A stretch of 6,261 bases of DNA from the NCBI GenBank assembly GCA_900317015.1, contig ONFH01000193.1, positions 1 through 6,261 on the forward strand, given 5' to 3'. The notes under the pieces were generated by a model. That model was not told the origin of the DNA. It was given only the letters and a program-made list of their open reading frames with translations, and did no database searches. The DNA comes from an uncultured Erysipelotrichaceae bacterium. GTDB lineage: Bacteria > Bacillota_I > Bacilli_A > Erysipelotrichales > Coprobacillaceae. This document shows positions 5,497 through 6,261 of the stretch, piece by piece (within the stretch, counting starts at the first letter, position 1; each line of letters begins with the position of its first letter). Position numbers and translations under genes: made by a program.

Positions 5497-6261
5497 TTAT
5501 GGAAGTGGATGTTGCGTCAAATAGATCTCATACCATTCAGCACGGGTGAGCAGCTCACTAGAAGCAGCGGCTGCTTCTTTTAAATGGTCTGGTGAGGTCG
5601 TTCTAATGATCGCCTGCATCTTGCCGGGAATCCTTAAGATCCACGAGAGGGCGATTGCACTTTTACTTACGCCTTTGGCTTTGGCAAGCTGATCTAAGAC
5701 GGCATTGAGTTTTGGATATTTTGGGGAGTCGAGGAACGTCCCTTCAAACATCCCATACTGTAAAGAGGACCAGGCTTGAACGAGCATGCCTTCTTTTTGC
5801 ATCATTGGGAGTAATGTGCCATCACTATAAGACAAATTGTTTTCCATATTGACATTGAACGTTGCATTGATCATTGGTGAAAAAGCAGCAGAAAGCTGAA
5901 GCTGGTTGATGAGCAAGGGGACATTGACAGCCGTCTTTAAATAACTGATCTGGACACTGTTCATGTTCGATACACCAAAGAAACACACTTTGCCTTCCTT
6001 ATATAAGGTATCAAAAGCTCGACCAACAGCTTCGACGTCCATCAGCACGTCAGGACGATGTAATAAGAGACTATCTAAATGATCGGTATGGAGACGTTTT
6101 AATGACCCGTTGACACAGTTCATGATATAGTCTTCATCAAAATCATAGTAAGTCTTTGATTCCGTGATATGGATACCGCATTTACTCTGTAAAAAGAAGT
6201 GTTCTCTCAGTCCGGGATGAGCTTTGAACACATGACCTAAATGTTCCTCGCAGGCGCCGCC
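5497..6261 (-). CDS. Aldo/keto reductase, YdhF-like, N-terminus cut by the window edge
   Basis: An NAD(P)H-dependent oxidoreductase of the aldo/keto reductase (beta/alpha)8-barrel superfamily, reducing carbonyl compounds in the cytosol. The reading frame stays open to the window end with G-G-A-C-E-E-H-L-G-H, so 254 residues are visible. A GTG at 6231 is internal and not the start. Numbered from the edge, the catalytic lysine is K27 in L-Q-S-K-C-G-I and the catalytic histidine is H68 in L-L-L-H-R-P-D. G-V-S-N (96-99) is the usual barrel-strand motif, followed by N-Q-L-Q-L-S and, near the end, A-L-S-W-I-L-R-I-P and an I-I-R-T-T-S cofactor segment. The layout closely follows E. coli YdhF (about 298 aa), so roughly 45-50 residues are missing, including the catalytic Asp and Tyr. 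Substrate is unknown. It converges on the aminotransferase and shares its terminator. Confidence 0.92.
   Translation of the reverse strand, partial: GGACEEHLGHVFKAHPGLREHFFLQSKCGIHITESKTYYDFDEDYIMNCVNGSLKRLHTDHLDSLLLHRPDVLMDVEAVGRAFDTLYKEGKVCFFGVSNMNSVQISYLKTAVNVPLLINQLQLSAAFSPMINATFNVNMENNLSYSDGTLLPMMQKEGMLVQAWSSLQYGMFEGTFLDSPKYPKLNAVLDQLAKAKGVSKSAIALSWILRIPGKMQAIIRTTSPDHLKEAAAASSELLTRAEWYEIYLTQHPLP

Noticed and set aside
6229..6231. GTG as the start of the aldo/keto reductase
   Set aside because: The family sequence clearly continues upstream to the window edge (G-G-A-C-E-E-H-L-G-H) and there is no ribosome site before the GTG.

Overview
The window looks like ordinary chromosomal DNA from a moderately low-GC Firmicute. 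Every gene with a visible start has a purine-rich Shine-Dalgarno sequence at good spacing (AAGGAGG, AAGGAAG, GGGAGGA, AAAGGAG, GAGGTGA). NAD is made by the glutamine-dependent type of NAD synthetase. A gut Erysipelotrichia-like host is a guess from general gene style, not something the sequence proves. No RNA gene, insertion sequence, CRISPR array or phage gene was seen, and no gene-free stretch exceeds 300 bases.

Layout from left to right. Bases 1-144 hold a long hairpin followed by a T-run (probably the terminator of a gene outside the window) and a plausible promoter, ahead of a flavin reductase-family gene (145-705, plus). A 10-bp perfect hairpin (711-736) separates that gene from a convergent minus-strand pair. 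The pair is a 67-aa ribbon-helix-helix-like protein (2143 to 1940), read first, and an unrecognised 400-aa protein (1943 to 741). They overlap by ATGA and so are probably translationally coupled. Bases 2144-2322 are a divergent control region with a good promoter for nadE and several short repeats. nadE (2323-4257) and a class I/II aminotransferase (4270-5445) form a tight plus-strand operon. A 12-bp hairpin (5454-5491) then separates the operon from a convergent aldo/keto reductase gene that runs off the right end of the window.

How the genes may work together. nadE supplies NAD+, and the aldo/keto reductase and flavin reductase-like proteins are redox proteins using NAD(P)H and flavin, so the neighbourhood has a loose redox-cofactor flavour. 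The aminotransferase moves amino groups between amino acids and 2-oxo acids. Only its co-transcription with nadE is directly suggested by the sequence.

The least explained part is the minus-strand pair. A small DNA-binding-like protein is coupled to a large soluble protein of unknown family. The large protein carries HERLHGLAFDH, which has the HExxH zinc-site form plus a third histidine at metzincin-like spacing, and a downstream E-K-G-F-A segment. This could be a regulator plus zinc-peptidase-like effector, but the motif may be chance.
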